Program-made: the position numbers and the translations under genes | Notes under the pieces: generated by a model | Seen by the model: only the letters and a program-made list of their open reading frames with translations | Database searches by the model: none | Told to the model about the DNA's origin: nothing | DNA from: JBBROS01 sp965199595 | GTDB lineage: Bacteria > Pseudomonadota > Alphaproteobacteria > Acetobacterales > Acetobacteraceae | Assembly (NCBI GenBank): GCA_965199595.1 | Contig: OZ241182.1 | Location: forward strand, 1,984,001 to 2,048,000 | Reading direction: 5' to 3' | DNA: 64,000 nucleotides | Shown here: one piece after another, positions 1 to 8,028 of the stretch | Layout: every line of letters starts with the position of its first letter | How positions within the stretch are numbered: the first letter of the stretch is position 1

Positions 1-765
1 CCGTGCGGGCATTGCAGGTATTGCCAGGCGGGGATGCAGAACCACTGCCTGGACATGCGGTTCTATGGCAGCGCCATGCGCAACCCGCATGTGCATGGCG
101 GCTTTCGCGAGCAGCTGATCTGCCGTGCCGACCAGGCGCACAAGCTGCGGCCCGGCACCGCGCTGACCGAGGCGGCGTTCGCCGAACCGCTCGCCGTGTG
201 CCTGCATGCCGCGAAGCAGGCCGGGCCGCTGCAGGGCAGGCGGGTGCTCGTCTCCGGCTGCGGCCCGATCGGCGCGCTCAGCGTGCTCGTGGCTCGGCAT
301 GCCGGGGCGCGCGAGGTGGTGGTGACCGACCTGCTGGACGAGCCGCTCGCCCTGGCCATGCAGATTGGTGCCGACCATGTGATCAACATGCGCAGCACGC
401 CCGATGGGCTGGCGCCCTACGGCGTCGACAAGGGCACGTTCGACGTGGTGTTCGAGGCGTCCGGCGCGCCGCAGGGGATTGCCGCCGCCATCGCCGCCGC
501 CCGGCCCGGAGCGACCATCGTGCAGGTGGGCATCGGCGGTGCGGAGACGCCCATCCCGCTGAACCTGGTGGTCTCGAAGGAGCTGAACCTGCGCGGCACC
601 TTCCGTTTTCACGAGGAATTTGCCTGGGCGGTGGACTTCATCGGGCGCCGGCAGGTCGACGTGCGGCCGCTGCTGAGCGGAGTGATGCCGGCCGCCGAGG
701 CGAAGGCGGCGTTCGACCTGGCCTCGGACCGCAAGCAGGCGATGAAGGTGATGCTGGCTTTCTAG
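1..765 (+). CDS. Zinc-dependent alcohol dehydrogenase, L-idonate 5-dehydrogenase-like (3' part)
   Basis: The reading frame is open from base 1, so the N-terminal part lies outside the window. It oxidises a secondary alcohol of a sugar acid or polyol with NAD(P); L-idonate 5-dehydrogenase is the closest match I recall. Visible: the structural-zinc cysteine cluster PCGHCRYC plus a fourth Cys at residues 2-16, the FAEPLAVCLHA segment contributing the catalytic-zinc Glu, and a Rossmann motif GCGPIG near residues 86-91. The family is about 340 residues long; 254 are present. Exact substrate (idonate, sorbitol, threonine-like) cannot be decided. No neighbour in the window belongs to the same pathway. 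Confidence 0.8.
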   Translation, partial: PCGHCRYCQAGMQNHCLDMRFYGSAMRNPHVHGGFREQLICRADQAHKLRPGTALTEAAFAEPLAVCLHAAKQAGPLQGRRVLVSGCGPIGALSVLVARHAGAREVVVTDLLDEPLALAMQIGADHVINMRSTPDGLAPYGVDKGTFDVVFEASGAPQGIAAAIAAARPGATIVQVGIGGAETPIPLNLVVSKELNLRGTFRFHEEFAWAVDFIGRRQVDVRPLLSGVMPAAEAKAAFDLASDRKQAMKVMLAF

Positions 766-932
766 AACGACGCAAGGGTTGTGCCAGAGCCTTGCCTCAG
801 GTTGACGCGCCAGGCCCGGATGCGGCAGAAGCAGCGGCAACGCCAATGGTGGCGATCGATGCTGATTGCAGTCGGCGTCCGGCGCTGACGGGTTCGCCGG
901 ATTTGTTGATCTCCTCTTCTTGGCTGAGCGCC

Positions 933-954
933 GGGCCAAGGTTGCACCTGGCCC
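933..954 (+). terminator. Possible intrinsic terminator after the dehydrogenase
   Basis: GGGCC and AGGT pair with ACCT and GGCCC around a 3-base loop with one bulged A; a T-rich run (TTGTTTTT) follows at 964-971. It lies 170 bases after the dehydrogenase stop, inside the gene-free stretch 766-1108, where I see no other gene or site. Confidence 0.35.
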
Positions 955-1108
955 AGGCGCGGACTTGTTTTTCCGGGTGCGTCGATCAATTCAAGTCTGC
1001 CGGATCGAAGCGGCTGCCGGGCCTTGCCCGATGCAGCATCCCTCACGATGTCTGATGCCAGCGCTGCATCGCACATCGTTCCTTGCACGTAGTTGGAGGT
1101 GCGCACTC

Positions 1109-1345
1109 ATGGTCAAGCGTCGAAAAGAAGAAGACATCGCCGGTGTGCTCGAGTTCAAGGGCCGCAGCAGCGAGGATCCCGAGGTGATCGCCTGGCTCGC
1201 TGAGCACAAGGCATCCAAGGGCGGCAAGATCCGCGTGAGCCAGGGCGGCACCGGCGTGCGGGTGATGTTCAGCGAGAAGGCCGACATGGCATCGTGGAGC
1301 GCCCGGGCGGAGCAGGCGGCGCCCGTCAAGAAGCCCTCCACCTAG
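1109..1345 (+). CDS. Small hypothetical protein, 78 residues
   Basis: Not recognised. The start is chosen because GGAGGT lies 8 bases upstream of the ATG; the frame stays open further upstream but lacks coding character. The protein is basic at the N-terminus (MVKRRKEED), then mixed-charge with segments such as EVIAWLAEH and GGKIRVSQGG, without signal peptide or membrane segment, so probably a small cytoplasmic protein. It stands alone between a terminator-like hairpin and a convergent ABC ATPase gene, whose stop overlaps its stop codon by four bases. Confidence 0.6.
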   Translation: MVKRRKEEDIAGVLEFKGRSSEDPEVIAWLAEHKASKGGKIRVSQGGTGVRVMFSEKADMASWSARAEQAAPVKKPST

Positions 1346-2118
1346 GCGGAGGGTGGGGCTGCCTTCATCGCGGCCAGGCTCTCGGGCCGCAGCAGGGACC
1401 ACAGCCGGGCGGTGACGGCACCGAATCCCGGCTGTTCCGCCAACCGGCTGTCGCGGTCACGCGGCCATCCGGTTTCGATGATCTCCAGGAACCGGCCAGG
1501 CCGCGCGCTCATCACGCCGACGCGGTCTGACAGCAGGTTGGCCTCGTCCAGCGAGTGGGTGATGAGCACGATGGTGGCACCGGTGCTGCGCCAGAGCCGC
1601 AGCAACTCGTCACCCATCAACAGCCGGGTCTGCTGGTCCAGGGCGCCGAAGGGCTCATCCAGGATCACCAGCCGGGGCTCCAGCACCAGGGTGCGCGCGA
1701 TGCACACGCGTTGCCGCATGCCGCCCGACAGCTGCGCCGGATAGGCCGCGGCGAAGTCCGACAGGCCGACCAGCTGCAAGGCCGCCCGCACGTGCCGTTC
1801 TGTTTCGGCGGCTGGACCGCCGCGGTGACGCAGGCCGAAGGCGACGTTGTCGGCCACGGTGAGCCAGGCAAAGGACGCGTCCTCCTGGAACACGATGCCG
1901 AGGCCGTCCGGCACCTCGCCATGGACCGGACGCCCTTCGAACATCACGGAGCCCTGGGTCGGCGAGGCCAGCCCCGATGCGATGTCCAGCAAGGTGGATT
2001 TGCCGCAGCCGGAAGGGCCGACGACGCTGAAGAACTCGCCGCGCCGCAACTCCAGGTCAAGCGGACCCATTGCATGCAGCGATCCCTGCTTGCCGCGCGC
2101 CGGGAATATCCGGGTCAC
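1342..2118 (-). CDS. ABC transporter ATP-binding protein, nitrate/sulfonate/taurine type
   Basis: Cytoplasmic ATPase that would power import of an anionic or organic solute (SsuB/TauB/NrtD family). Walker A GPSGCGKST at residues 34-42, signature LSGGMRQR, then Walker B VILDEPFGALD and the switch His in VLITHSLDEA. 258 residues, normal for the family. The first ATG/GTG-type start is the GTG at 2118, but the frame continues upstream with convincing family sequence (DIHLSLRGV), so translation may begin at a CTG at 2151-2149 that overlaps the TGA of the upstream MYG1 gene, suggesting coupling. No permease or binding protein is adjacent: an orphan ATPase in this window. Confidence 0.85.
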   Translation of the reverse strand: MTRIFPARGKQGSLHAMGPLDLELRRGEFFSVVGPSGCGKSTLLDIASGLASPTQGSVMFEGRPVHGEVPDGLGIVFQEDASFAWLTVADNVAFGLRHRGGPAAETERHVRAALQLVGLSDFAAAYPAQLSGGMRQRVCIARTLVLEPRLVILDEPFGALDQQTRLLMGDELLRLWRSTGATIVLITHSLDEANLLSDRVGVMSARPGRFLEIIETGWPRDRDSRLAEQPGFGAVTARLWSLLRPESLAAMKAAPPSA

Positions 2119-2147
2119 GCCGCGAAGGGAGAGATGGATATCGCCGG

Positions 2148-3092
2148 TCAGGTGTCGATTGCCTTTCGGGCCATCGCCAGCGCCCCGGCGCGAGACCCGG
2201 CGGCGCCCACGAAGCGGCGCAGATGCACGAACACCGCATCCGGCACGCCGGTCTGTTCCGCCAGCGCCTCGGCCGGCAGCCCGGCCCAGGCCTCGGGCAG
2301 GGGCAGGCGCTGCTCGAAGGAGCCGGGTTCGGGCGGCATGGTGTCCAGCATCCAGTTGCCGTTAGAGGCCGGGGAGATGGTGAACACCACCGGCAGCCCG
2401 TGCGAGAACACGACGTTCTTCCAAGGCATGCCGCGGTCCAGCACCAGGATGCGCGGGTCGTCACCGGCCTGGTGCGCCGCCAGCACGATGGCTTCTGCCG
2501 CCATGCGCGCGCGCAGCCCCTCGACCCGGCGGCGCAGCACGGATGTCACCAGGTCGGCAGCTTCCAGGAAGGCGGCGTCCCCGGCGGTGGCACCGCTGCC
2601 GGCCGGGTCATCCCAGGTGGGGTTCAGGTCGCCCACCAGCGAGGCGAGGCCGAGGGTGTCGCGGCGAACGGGTCCGTCCGCCGCGACTCCGTTGTCGATC
2701 TCGTCGATTCGCCGCACGATGGTCTCGTCGATATCCGCGGCGATGACTGCGGCAAAGCCCTCGCTGCCGCTGGAGCGCAGCAGGGCCGCCGCCGCGCGCT
2801 CCCCATAGACCTGCCAGACCAGGCCGGCGGAGGAAAATGGGGTGCCATCCGGCCGCATGGGGGCGCCGCGCTGGTGGTGGTCGAAGCGCTGGGCGGCGGC
2901 GTCGAACACGAAGCCGACATCCCAGACGATGGTGCCGCTCTGAATCAGCTCCGGCTTGCGGGTGCGGCGCAGCACGTGGTCCTCGCCCGGCATATGCAGG
3001 CCGAGGGCGAGGCGCAGCACGGCGTAGGCGAACACCTCGTCGCAGTGGAACTTGCCGCTATGGGTGACGAGGATCGGCTGGGCGAGCGTCAT
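2148..3092 (-). CDS. MYG1 (UPF0160) family protein, predicted DHH-type exonuclease
   Basis: 314 residues, full length for bacterial MYG1 proteins. Family features visible: N-terminal VTHSGKFHCDEVFAYAVL metal-binding segment (residues about 9-26), IVWDVGFVFD and the DHH-like RFDHHQRGA motif, followed by the long C-terminal domain. In eukaryotes MYG1 is a 3'-5' RNA exonuclease linking organelle and nuclear RNA processing; the bacterial role is unknown. It is the first gene of a two-gene minus-strand unit with the ABC ATPase, whose start overlaps or closely follows its stop. The pairing has no obvious functional logic. Confidence 0.85.
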   Translation of the reverse strand: MTLAQPILVTHSGKFHCDEVFAYAVLRLALGLHMPGEDHVLRRTRKPELIQSGTIVWDVGFVFDAAAQRFDHHQRGAPMRPDGTPFSSAGLVWQVYGERAAAALLRSSGSEGFAAVIAADIDETIVRRIDEIDNGVAADGPVRRDTLGLASLVGDLNPTWDDPAGSGATAGDAAFLEAADLVTSVLRRRVEGLRARMAAEAIVLAAHQAGDDPRILVLDRGMPWKNVVFSHGLPVVFTISPASNGNWMLDTMPPEPGSFEQRLPLPEAWAGLPAEALAEQTGVPDAVFVHLRRFVGAAGSRAGALAMARKAIDT

Positions 3093-3251
3093 GGTCGTGG
3101 TCCGATGTAGGTTTGATGCGGCGTGGCCGGGTGCTGCTGGAGCCTACACGAGCCGCAAAAGCCGGGCCAGTTCGGGGTGCCGTATCGGGTGCTCTTGCGC
3201 GGAAGGCGGCGTGGTGGTCAGAAAGCGCGGCACTGAACCGGATCAAGTCCC

Positions 3252-3431
3252 ATGAACGACACCTCCAAGCCCGTCCGCACCGCAGACTCCCGCAGCATCG
3301 CCCGCCCGAAGGTTCCGGCGTTCGCACGGTATGAAGGCACCTCGGTGTGGCGCAGCGACCGCAAGCGCGTGAAGGCCTATGCGATGCACAAGGCCGCCCT
3401 CGCCAAGACGTCCGAGACCGCGGGCGCCTGA
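3252..3431 (+). CDS. Small basic hypothetical protein, 59 residues
   Basis: Open frame from ATG 3252 to TGA 3429-3431. Protein is Lys/Arg-rich with a central FARYEGTSVWRSDRKR segment and a KAYAMHKAALAK helix, looking like a genuine compact basic protein rather than noise. Two observations support it: a strong perfect hairpin follows directly after the stop, and it fills an otherwise empty 480-base gap. No clear Shine-Dalgarno is visible, which lowers confidence. I recognise no family; nucleic-acid binding is only a guess from charge. Confidence 0.45.
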   Translation: MNDTSKPVRTADSRSIARPKVPAFARYEGTSVWRSDRKRVKAYAMHKAALAKTSETAGA

Positions 3432-3439
3432 CGCCCGCG

Positions 3440-3473
3440 CTGCCGGCCCGGCGGATCATCCGCGGGCCGGCAG
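3440..3473 (+). terminator. Strong hairpin, probable terminator
   Basis: CTGCCGGCCC pairs with GGGCCGGCAG, and the interior GCGGAT pairs with ATCCGC around a single C, with one bulged G at 3450. It begins 8 bases after the stop of the 59-residue gene. No T-run follows. Confidence 0.5.
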
Positions 3474-3578
3474 GCCACGACCGCACCTTTGGCAGCACCG
3501 GCATGACGCCTTGCGGGACGGGCGGCAGCCGCCGAAGCTGCTGTCCGGCCATGACCCGGCCCGAACGAAGGAGCGCGC

Positions 3579-4751
3579 ATGACTGACGGTGCATTGTCAC
3601 GGTTCAAGATCATCGACCTGACGCGGGTGCGGGCCGGGCCGACCTGTGTGCGGCAGTTCGCCGACCATGGGGCGCAGGTGATCAAGGTCGAATCGCCCGC
3701 CGCAGATGGTGGATTGGGTGGACCCCGGCTGGGGCCGGATTTCCAGAACCTGCACCGCAACAAGCGCTGCATCACGCTCGATCTGAAGGCGCCGCAGGGG
3801 AAGGCGGTGCTGATGGACCTGCTGCGGGACGCCGACGTGGTGGTGGAGAACTTTCGCCCGGACGTGAAGGACCGGCTGGGCATCTCCTATGCCGATGTCG
3901 CGCCGATCAACCCGCGGATCGTCTATGCCAGCATCTCCGGCTTCGGCGAGGACGGTCCCTATCGGATGCGGCCCGGCTTCGACCAGATCGCCCAGGGCAT
4001 GGGCGGCATCATGTCCGTGACCGGCAAGCCGGGGGAGGGGCCGATGCGGGCTGGAATCCCGATTGCCGACCTGACCGCCGGGTTGTTCGCAGCGCAGGGG
4101 ATCATGACGGCGCTGCTGGAGCGGGAGGTCAGCGGGGAGGGGCAATGGGTGCAGGTGAGCCTGCTGGCCGCGCAGATCGCGATGATGGACTTTCAGGCCG
4201 CGCGTTTCCTGATGGATGGCGACGTGCCGCAGCAGGCGGGCAATGATCACCCGACCAGCATCCCGACCGGCGTGTTCGCGACCAGCGACGGCTATGTGAA
4301 CATCGCCGCGGCGGGCGACTTGATCTGGCGACGCCTCGCGCATGCGCTGGGCCTGGATGCCCTGGTGACGGACCCGCTCTATGTGGATGGCAAGGCGCGT
4401 TCGGGCAACCGGCACAGCCTGAACGCTGCGATCGAGGCCGTGACGCGCACCCGCAGCTCGGCCGACTGGGTGGAGGCGTTCGAGCAGGCAGAGGTGCCGT
4501 GCGGGCCGATCTATGCGATGGACCAGGTGTTCGCGGACCCGCAGGTGCAGCACCTGGAGATGGCGCAGACGGTCACGCATCCGGAGCTTGGTGACATCCA
4601 GATCGTCGGGCAGGCGGTCAAGCTGAGCCGCACGCCCGCCGCGCTGACCACGGCGACGGCCGCCCTGGGCGAGCACACGGACCAGGTGCTGATGGAACTG
4701 GGCCGCAGCCCGGCCGAGATCGCGGCGCTGCATGCCGCAGGGATCGTATGA
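3579..4751 (+). CDS. CaiB/BaiF family CoA-transferase (class III)
   Basis: Transfers CoA between carboxylic acids through an aspartyl anhydride intermediate. 390 residues, typical length. The N-terminal KIIDLTRVRAGP segment, the IKVESP loop, NKRCITLDLK and the catalytic Asp164 in GIPIADLTAGLF (equivalent of formyl-CoA transferase Asp169) are all present. An AAGGAGCGC ribosome-binding region precedes ATG 3579. Its stop overlaps the start of the next gene (ATGA), so the two are translationally coupled and probably work on the same acyl-CoA. Substrate cannot be assigned; carnitine-, formate-, mesaconate- and methylsuccinate-type enzymes all share these motifs. Confidence 0.88.
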   Translation: MTDGALSRFKIIDLTRVRAGPTCVRQFADHGAQVIKVESPAADGGLGGPRLGPDFQNLHRNKRCITLDLKAPQGKAVLMDLLRDADVVVENFRPDVKDRLGISYADVAPINPRIVYASISGFGEDGPYRMRPGFDQIAQGMGGIMSVTGKPGEGPMRAGIPIADLTAGLFAAQGIMTALLEREVSGEGQWVQVSLLAAQIAMMDFQAARFLMDGDVPQQAGNDHPTSIPTGVFATSDGYVNIAAAGDLIWRRLAHALGLDALVTDPLYVDGKARSGNRHSLNAAIEAVTRTRSSADWVEAFEQAEVPCGPIYAMDQVFADPQVQHLEMAQTVTHPELGDIQIVGQAVKLSRTPAALTTATAALGEHTDQVLMELGRSPAEIAALHAAGIV

Positions 4752-5566
4752 TGGCGGACATGGGGGCAAAGCCGCAGCAGGTTGGCCCCGACCTGATCTA
4801 TACCGCCGAGGACGGGATCGCGCGGATCGTGTTCAACCGGCCCCAGGCGCGCAACGCCATGCTGTTCGGCATGTATGAGCGGCTGGCGGAGATCTGTGCG
4901 GAGATCAATACCGACCCGGCGATCCGCGTGCTGGTCCTGACCGGGATGGGCGACAAGGCGTTCGCCTCAGGCACCGACATCTCGCAGTTCCGCGCCTTCA
5001 AGGAGGCGAAGGATGCCCTGGACTACGAGGCGCGCATCGACCGGGTGCTGGGCGCGCTGGAGGCGGTGCGGGTGCCGACCATCGCGGCGATTGGTGGGGC
5101 CTGCACCGGCGGCGGGGCCGGGATGGCTGCGGCCTGTGACCTGCGGATTGCGGCGACCAACGCACGGTTTGGATTTCCGGTGGCAAGAACGCTCGGCAAC
5201 TGCCTGAGCATGAACAACTATGCCAGGCTTTATGCTCTGCTCGGCCCGGCACGATCCAAGGAGATGGTCTTCACCGCCAGGCTGATCGAAGCTGAGGAGG
5301 CGCTCGCGATCGGGCTGGTGAGCGAGGTGCTGCCCGATCACGACGCGCTGCATGCCCGCGCCATCGAGTTGGCCAGGCTGGTCGCCAGCCATGCGCCGTT
5401 GACGCTTCGGGCCACCAAGGAGGCATTCCGGCGCATCAAGGACCGGAGCCTGGCGGACGGGGACGCCGACAAGGACCTGATCCTGTCGTGCTATCTGAGT
5501 GAGGACTTCCAAGAAGGGATGGACGCCTTCCTAACCAAGCGAAAGCCGGTGTGGAAAGGACGTTGA
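4748..5566 (+). CDS. Crotonase-fold enzyme (enoyl-CoA hydratase/isomerase superfamily) lacking both hydratase glutamates
   Basis: 272 residues. Crotonase hallmarks: FNRPQARNAM, oxyanion-hole loop FASGTDISQFRAF and the GGACTGGGAGMAAACDLRIA core. In classical enoyl-CoA hydratase the two catalytic Glu sit in GGGCELA and GQPE; here the aligned positions read GGGAGMA and GFPV, so neither is present. It is therefore unlikely to be a simple hydratase; isomerase, hydrolase or decarboxylase chemistry on an acyl-CoA is possible. It overlaps the CaiB-type gene by four bases, which suggests it processes the CoA-ester made by that transferase. A bidirectional hairpin follows. Confidence 0.82.
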   Translation: MMADMGAKPQQVGPDLIYTAEDGIARIVFNRPQARNAMLFGMYERLAEICAEINTDPAIRVLVLTGMGDKAFASGTDISQFRAFKEAKDALDYEARIDRVLGALEAVRVPTIAAIGGACTGGGAGMAAACDLRIAATNARFGFPVARTLGNCLSMNNYARLYALLGPARSKEMVFTARLIEAEEALAIGLVSEVLPDHDALHARAIELARLVASHAPLTLRATKEAFRRIKDRSLADGDADKDLILSCYLSEDFQEGMDAFLTKRKPVWKGR

Positions 5567-5581
5567 TAGCCGAGAGAACAC

Positions 5582-5611
5582 GCCAGCCCGGTTGGGCATC
5601 GCCGGGCTGGC
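5582..5611. terminator. Bidirectional terminator between convergent genes
   Basis: Perfect 10-bp stem GCCAGCCCGG / CCGGGCTGGC with a 10-base loop, centred in the 52-base gap between the crotonase gene and the convergent DUF892 gene. Confidence 0.6.
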
Positions 5612-5618
5612 AAAGGCA

Positions 5619-6119
5619 CTAGTCTTGCTTCGGCGCGACGCCCGCCAGCTTCTCGGCCAGCTTGCTTGCATACTTGTCGCTTTTATAGATGTCGGCGACG
5701 ATGCTTTTAAGTTGCGCCGCGTCGTCTTCCTTCGCCAGCGTCTTGGCATAGGCGGCTGCAGCGCCGAAGCCGGCCATACCATAATGCGACATGCGCTGGT
5801 ACTGGGAGATGATCACTACGTCCAGAAGCTCGCCATTCTCCGGCGCCTCCTTGGTGACGTGCTTCACGGCTTCCTTGCAGAGCCCCTCCATGCCCTTGCA
5901 ATGCTCCGGCTCCAACTCGTCGACACCCGCGATCAACGCCTTCAGGATCTCAGTATGCTTGGTGATCCCGGTTCCGGACTCTTCGAGCATGGCCTTCAGC
6001 TTCGCGTCATGCGCCTTGCCGGCCATGGTCTTGACCACCTTGGCCATCTGGTCGTTGGCCGACCAAAGGTCCTTCATCTCGTCGGCATAGACGTCCGTGA
6101 GGCTCTCGGGTGCTGACAT
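5619..6119 (-). CDS. DUF892 (YciE/YciF-like) ferritin-like stress protein
   Basis: 166 residues, all-helical ferritin-like fold. Matches the YciF/DUF892 pattern: SLTDVYADEMKDLW near the N-terminus, repeated E..H pairs (SGTGITKHTEILKAL, PEHCKGMEGLCKEA), and the C-terminal ISQYQRMSHYGMAGFG stretch with the HY motif. The family binds a di-metal centre and is induced by osmotic or general stress in enterobacteria; the biochemical role is unproven. Start at ATG 6119 is chosen because AGGAG lies 7 bases upstream; the frame is open a few codons further. Monocistronic. Confidence 0.88.
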   Translation of the reverse strand: MSAPESLTDVYADEMKDLWSANDQMAKVVKTMAGKAHDAKLKAMLEESGTGITKHTEILKALIAGVDELEPEHCKGMEGLCKEAVKHVTKEAPENGELLDVVIISQYQRMSHYGMAGFGAAAAYAKTLAKEDDAAQLKSIVADIYKSDKYASKLAEKLAGVAPKQD

Positions 6120-6314
6120 CGTCTGTTCTCCTGCGTTCGCGGGCACAACGGGTCATGCACGCAAGCGTTGCCTCTGCCGTGGGATCATCACGGCGTTGTG
6201 CCGCGCAGCGCTCGGACCTGGCGACCCACGAACACACTCGGGCAGCCGCCTGATCACACGTCTGGCGATCTCTCCGCGGGCTTGCTACGCGTGCGCCAGA
6301 ACTGGAGACATGCC

Positions 6315-6623
6315 ATGCCCATGAACAAGACGAACGTCGAGCTGGATGCCAACGAGGTCGCCCTGATCGTCGGCGAGGAAGATGGTTCGATGACGGTCCG
6401 GGTGGTCCCGGCCACCGAGCTTGATGAGCAGGCCGGCGAGGTGCCGGAGCCCTATGAGATCGCCGTGGCATTGGCGATGCGGCTGCTGAACGACCCGGAT
6501 TTCCACGATGACGTGCTTGAATGGTATGAGAGCCAGGACGACGATGACGTCGAGGGCGATGAGGAAGAGGGTGAGGACGATGCCGAACCCCTGCCTGGCG
6601 AGAAGCCGCTGAAGGACGCCTGA
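6315..6623 (+). CDS. Small acidic hypothetical protein, 102 residues
   Basis: Start ATG 6315 follows GGAG at 6304-6307. Residues 1-75 look folded (NEVALIVGEEDGSMTVRV, a beta hairpin-like segment, then EPYEIAVALAMRLLNDPDF helix and DDVLEWYES), and the last 30 residues are an acidic Asp/Glu tail. No signal or membrane segment. The pattern resembles small hypothetical proteins seen near thrC in related genomes, but I cannot name a family. It ends 7 bases before thrC and may be co-transcribed. Confidence 0.65.
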   Translation: MPMNKTNVELDANEVALIVGEEDGSMTVRVVPATELDEQAGEVPEPYEIAVALAMRLLNDPDFHDDVLEWYESQDDDDVEGDEEEGEDDAEPLPGEKPLKDA

Positions 6624-6630
6624 TCCAGCG

Positions 6631-8028
6631 ATGCAATATCTCTCCACCCGCGGCACCGCCCCGGCGCGTGATTTCGGCGGCGTTCTCCTGGCCGGGCTGG
6701 CCGAGGATGGCGGGTTGTACATGCCCGAGACCTGGCCGCATCTCTCGCCGGCGGACCTGCGTGCGATGCGCGGCCTGCCCTATGCGGAGCTGGCGGCGCG
6801 GGTGATGCAGCCCTTTGTGGGCGATACCATCCCGGCGGCCACGCTGCTGGAGATGTGTCGCAGCGCCTATGCCGGGTTCACCAGCCCGGCTGTGGTGCCG
6901 CTGGTGCAGCTGGAGAGCAGCCTGTTCTCGCTCGAGCTGTTCCACGGCCCGACCTTGGCGTTCAAGGATATGGCCATGCAGCTGCTGGGGCGCATGTTCG
7001 ATCATGTGCTGGGGCAGGGGGGGCGCCGGGTCACAATCGTGGGGGCCACTTCGGGTGATACCGGGTCGGCCGCCATTGAGGCCTGCAGGGACCGCAAGAA
7101 CCTGGATGTGGTGATCCTGCATCCAGCCGGGCGCACCAGCGAGGTGCAGCGGCGGCAGATGACCACGGTGGCCGCCGGGAACATCGCGAATATTGCGGTG
7201 GATGGCACCTTCGATGACTGTCAGGACCTCGTGAAGGCCATGTTCGCCGATGCGCCGTTCCGCGAGGCCATGCACCTTTCCGCCGTGAACAGCATCAATT
7301 GGGCGCGGGTGGCGGCGCAGATCCCTTATTACGTTGCCGCTGCCGTGGCCCTGGGCAGCCCGGACCGGGAGGTCGCGTTCAGCGTGCCGACCGGCAACTT
7401 CGGCAACGTGATGGCTGCCTGGGCGGCCAGACGCATGGGCGTCCCGATCTCCCGACTCGTGGTCGGGTCCAACCGGAACGACATCCTGACCCGGTTCCTC
7501 GGCAGCAACGACATGTCGATCCAGAATGTGGAGCCCAGCCTGTCGCCCAGCATGGATATCCAGGTGAGCAGCAATTTCGAGCGCCTGCTGTTCGAACTTC
7601 TGGACCGTGACCCGGCTGCCACCACCGCCACCATGCAACGCTTCCGCGCCACCGGGACCATGAATGTGCCGGAAGCCGCCTGGCATCGCGCCCGCACCCT
7701 GTTCCAGGGCTTCCGCCTCGATGACGCCGGCACCACCGCCGAGATCCGTCGCCTGTATGCCCAGGGCTACCTCGCGGACCCGCACACGGCCATCGGCGTC
7801 GCGGCCGCCCGGGCGCATCCCTGCGGTCATGCCCCGATGATCGCCGCGGCAACCGCGCACCCGGCGAAGTTCCCCGAGGCGATGTTGGCCGCAACTGGCC
7901 ACACCCCCCCTCTGCCACCGCACCTTGCCGACCTATATGAGCGTGAGGAACGCTTCACCACGGCGCCGAACAGCCTCGGCGCGGTCGAGGCGCAGGTTCG
8001 CGCCTTCAGTCTGAGGAATGCCGCATGA
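6631..8028 (+). CDS. thrC: Threonine synthase
   Basis: Converts O-phospho-L-homoserine to L-threonine with PLP, the last step of threonine biosynthesis, in the cytoplasm. 465 residues, the long type-2 form common in proteobacteria: N-terminal MQYLSTRGTAP typical of the family, PLP-lysine K112 in GPTLAFKDMAMQ, phosphate-binding GATSGDTGSAA, and SVPTGNFGNVMAAWAARRMG. The stop overlaps the M16 peptidase start by four bases (ATGA), giving a thrC-M16-pmbA unit that starts with the small acidic protein. Confidence 0.96.
   Translation: MQYLSTRGTAPARDFGGVLLAGLAEDGGLYMPETWPHLSPADLRAMRGLPYAELAARVMQPFVGDTIPAATLLEMCRSAYAGFTSPAVVPLVQLESSLFSLELFHGPTLAFKDMAMQLLGRMFDHVLGQGGRRVTIVGATSGDTGSAAIEACRDRKNLDVVILHPAGRTSEVQRRQMTTVAAGNIANIAVDGTFDDCQDLVKAMFADAPFREAMHLSAVNSINWARVAAQIPYYVAAAVALGSPDREVAFSVPTGNFGNVMAAWAARRMGVPISRLVVGSNRNDILTRFLGSNDMSIQNVEPSLSPSMDIQVSSNFERLLFELLDRDPAATTATMQRFRATGTMNVPEAAWHRARTLFQGFRLDDAGTTAEIRRLYAQGYLADPHTAIGVAAARAHPCGHAPMIAAATAHPAKFPEAMLAATGHTPPLPPHLADLYEREERFTTAPNSLGAVEAQVRAFSLRNAA

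Noticed and set aside
866..1108. Upstream extension of the 78-residue gene at 1109
   Set aside because: The frame is open but lacks coding character, and GGAGGT directly precedes ATG 1109.
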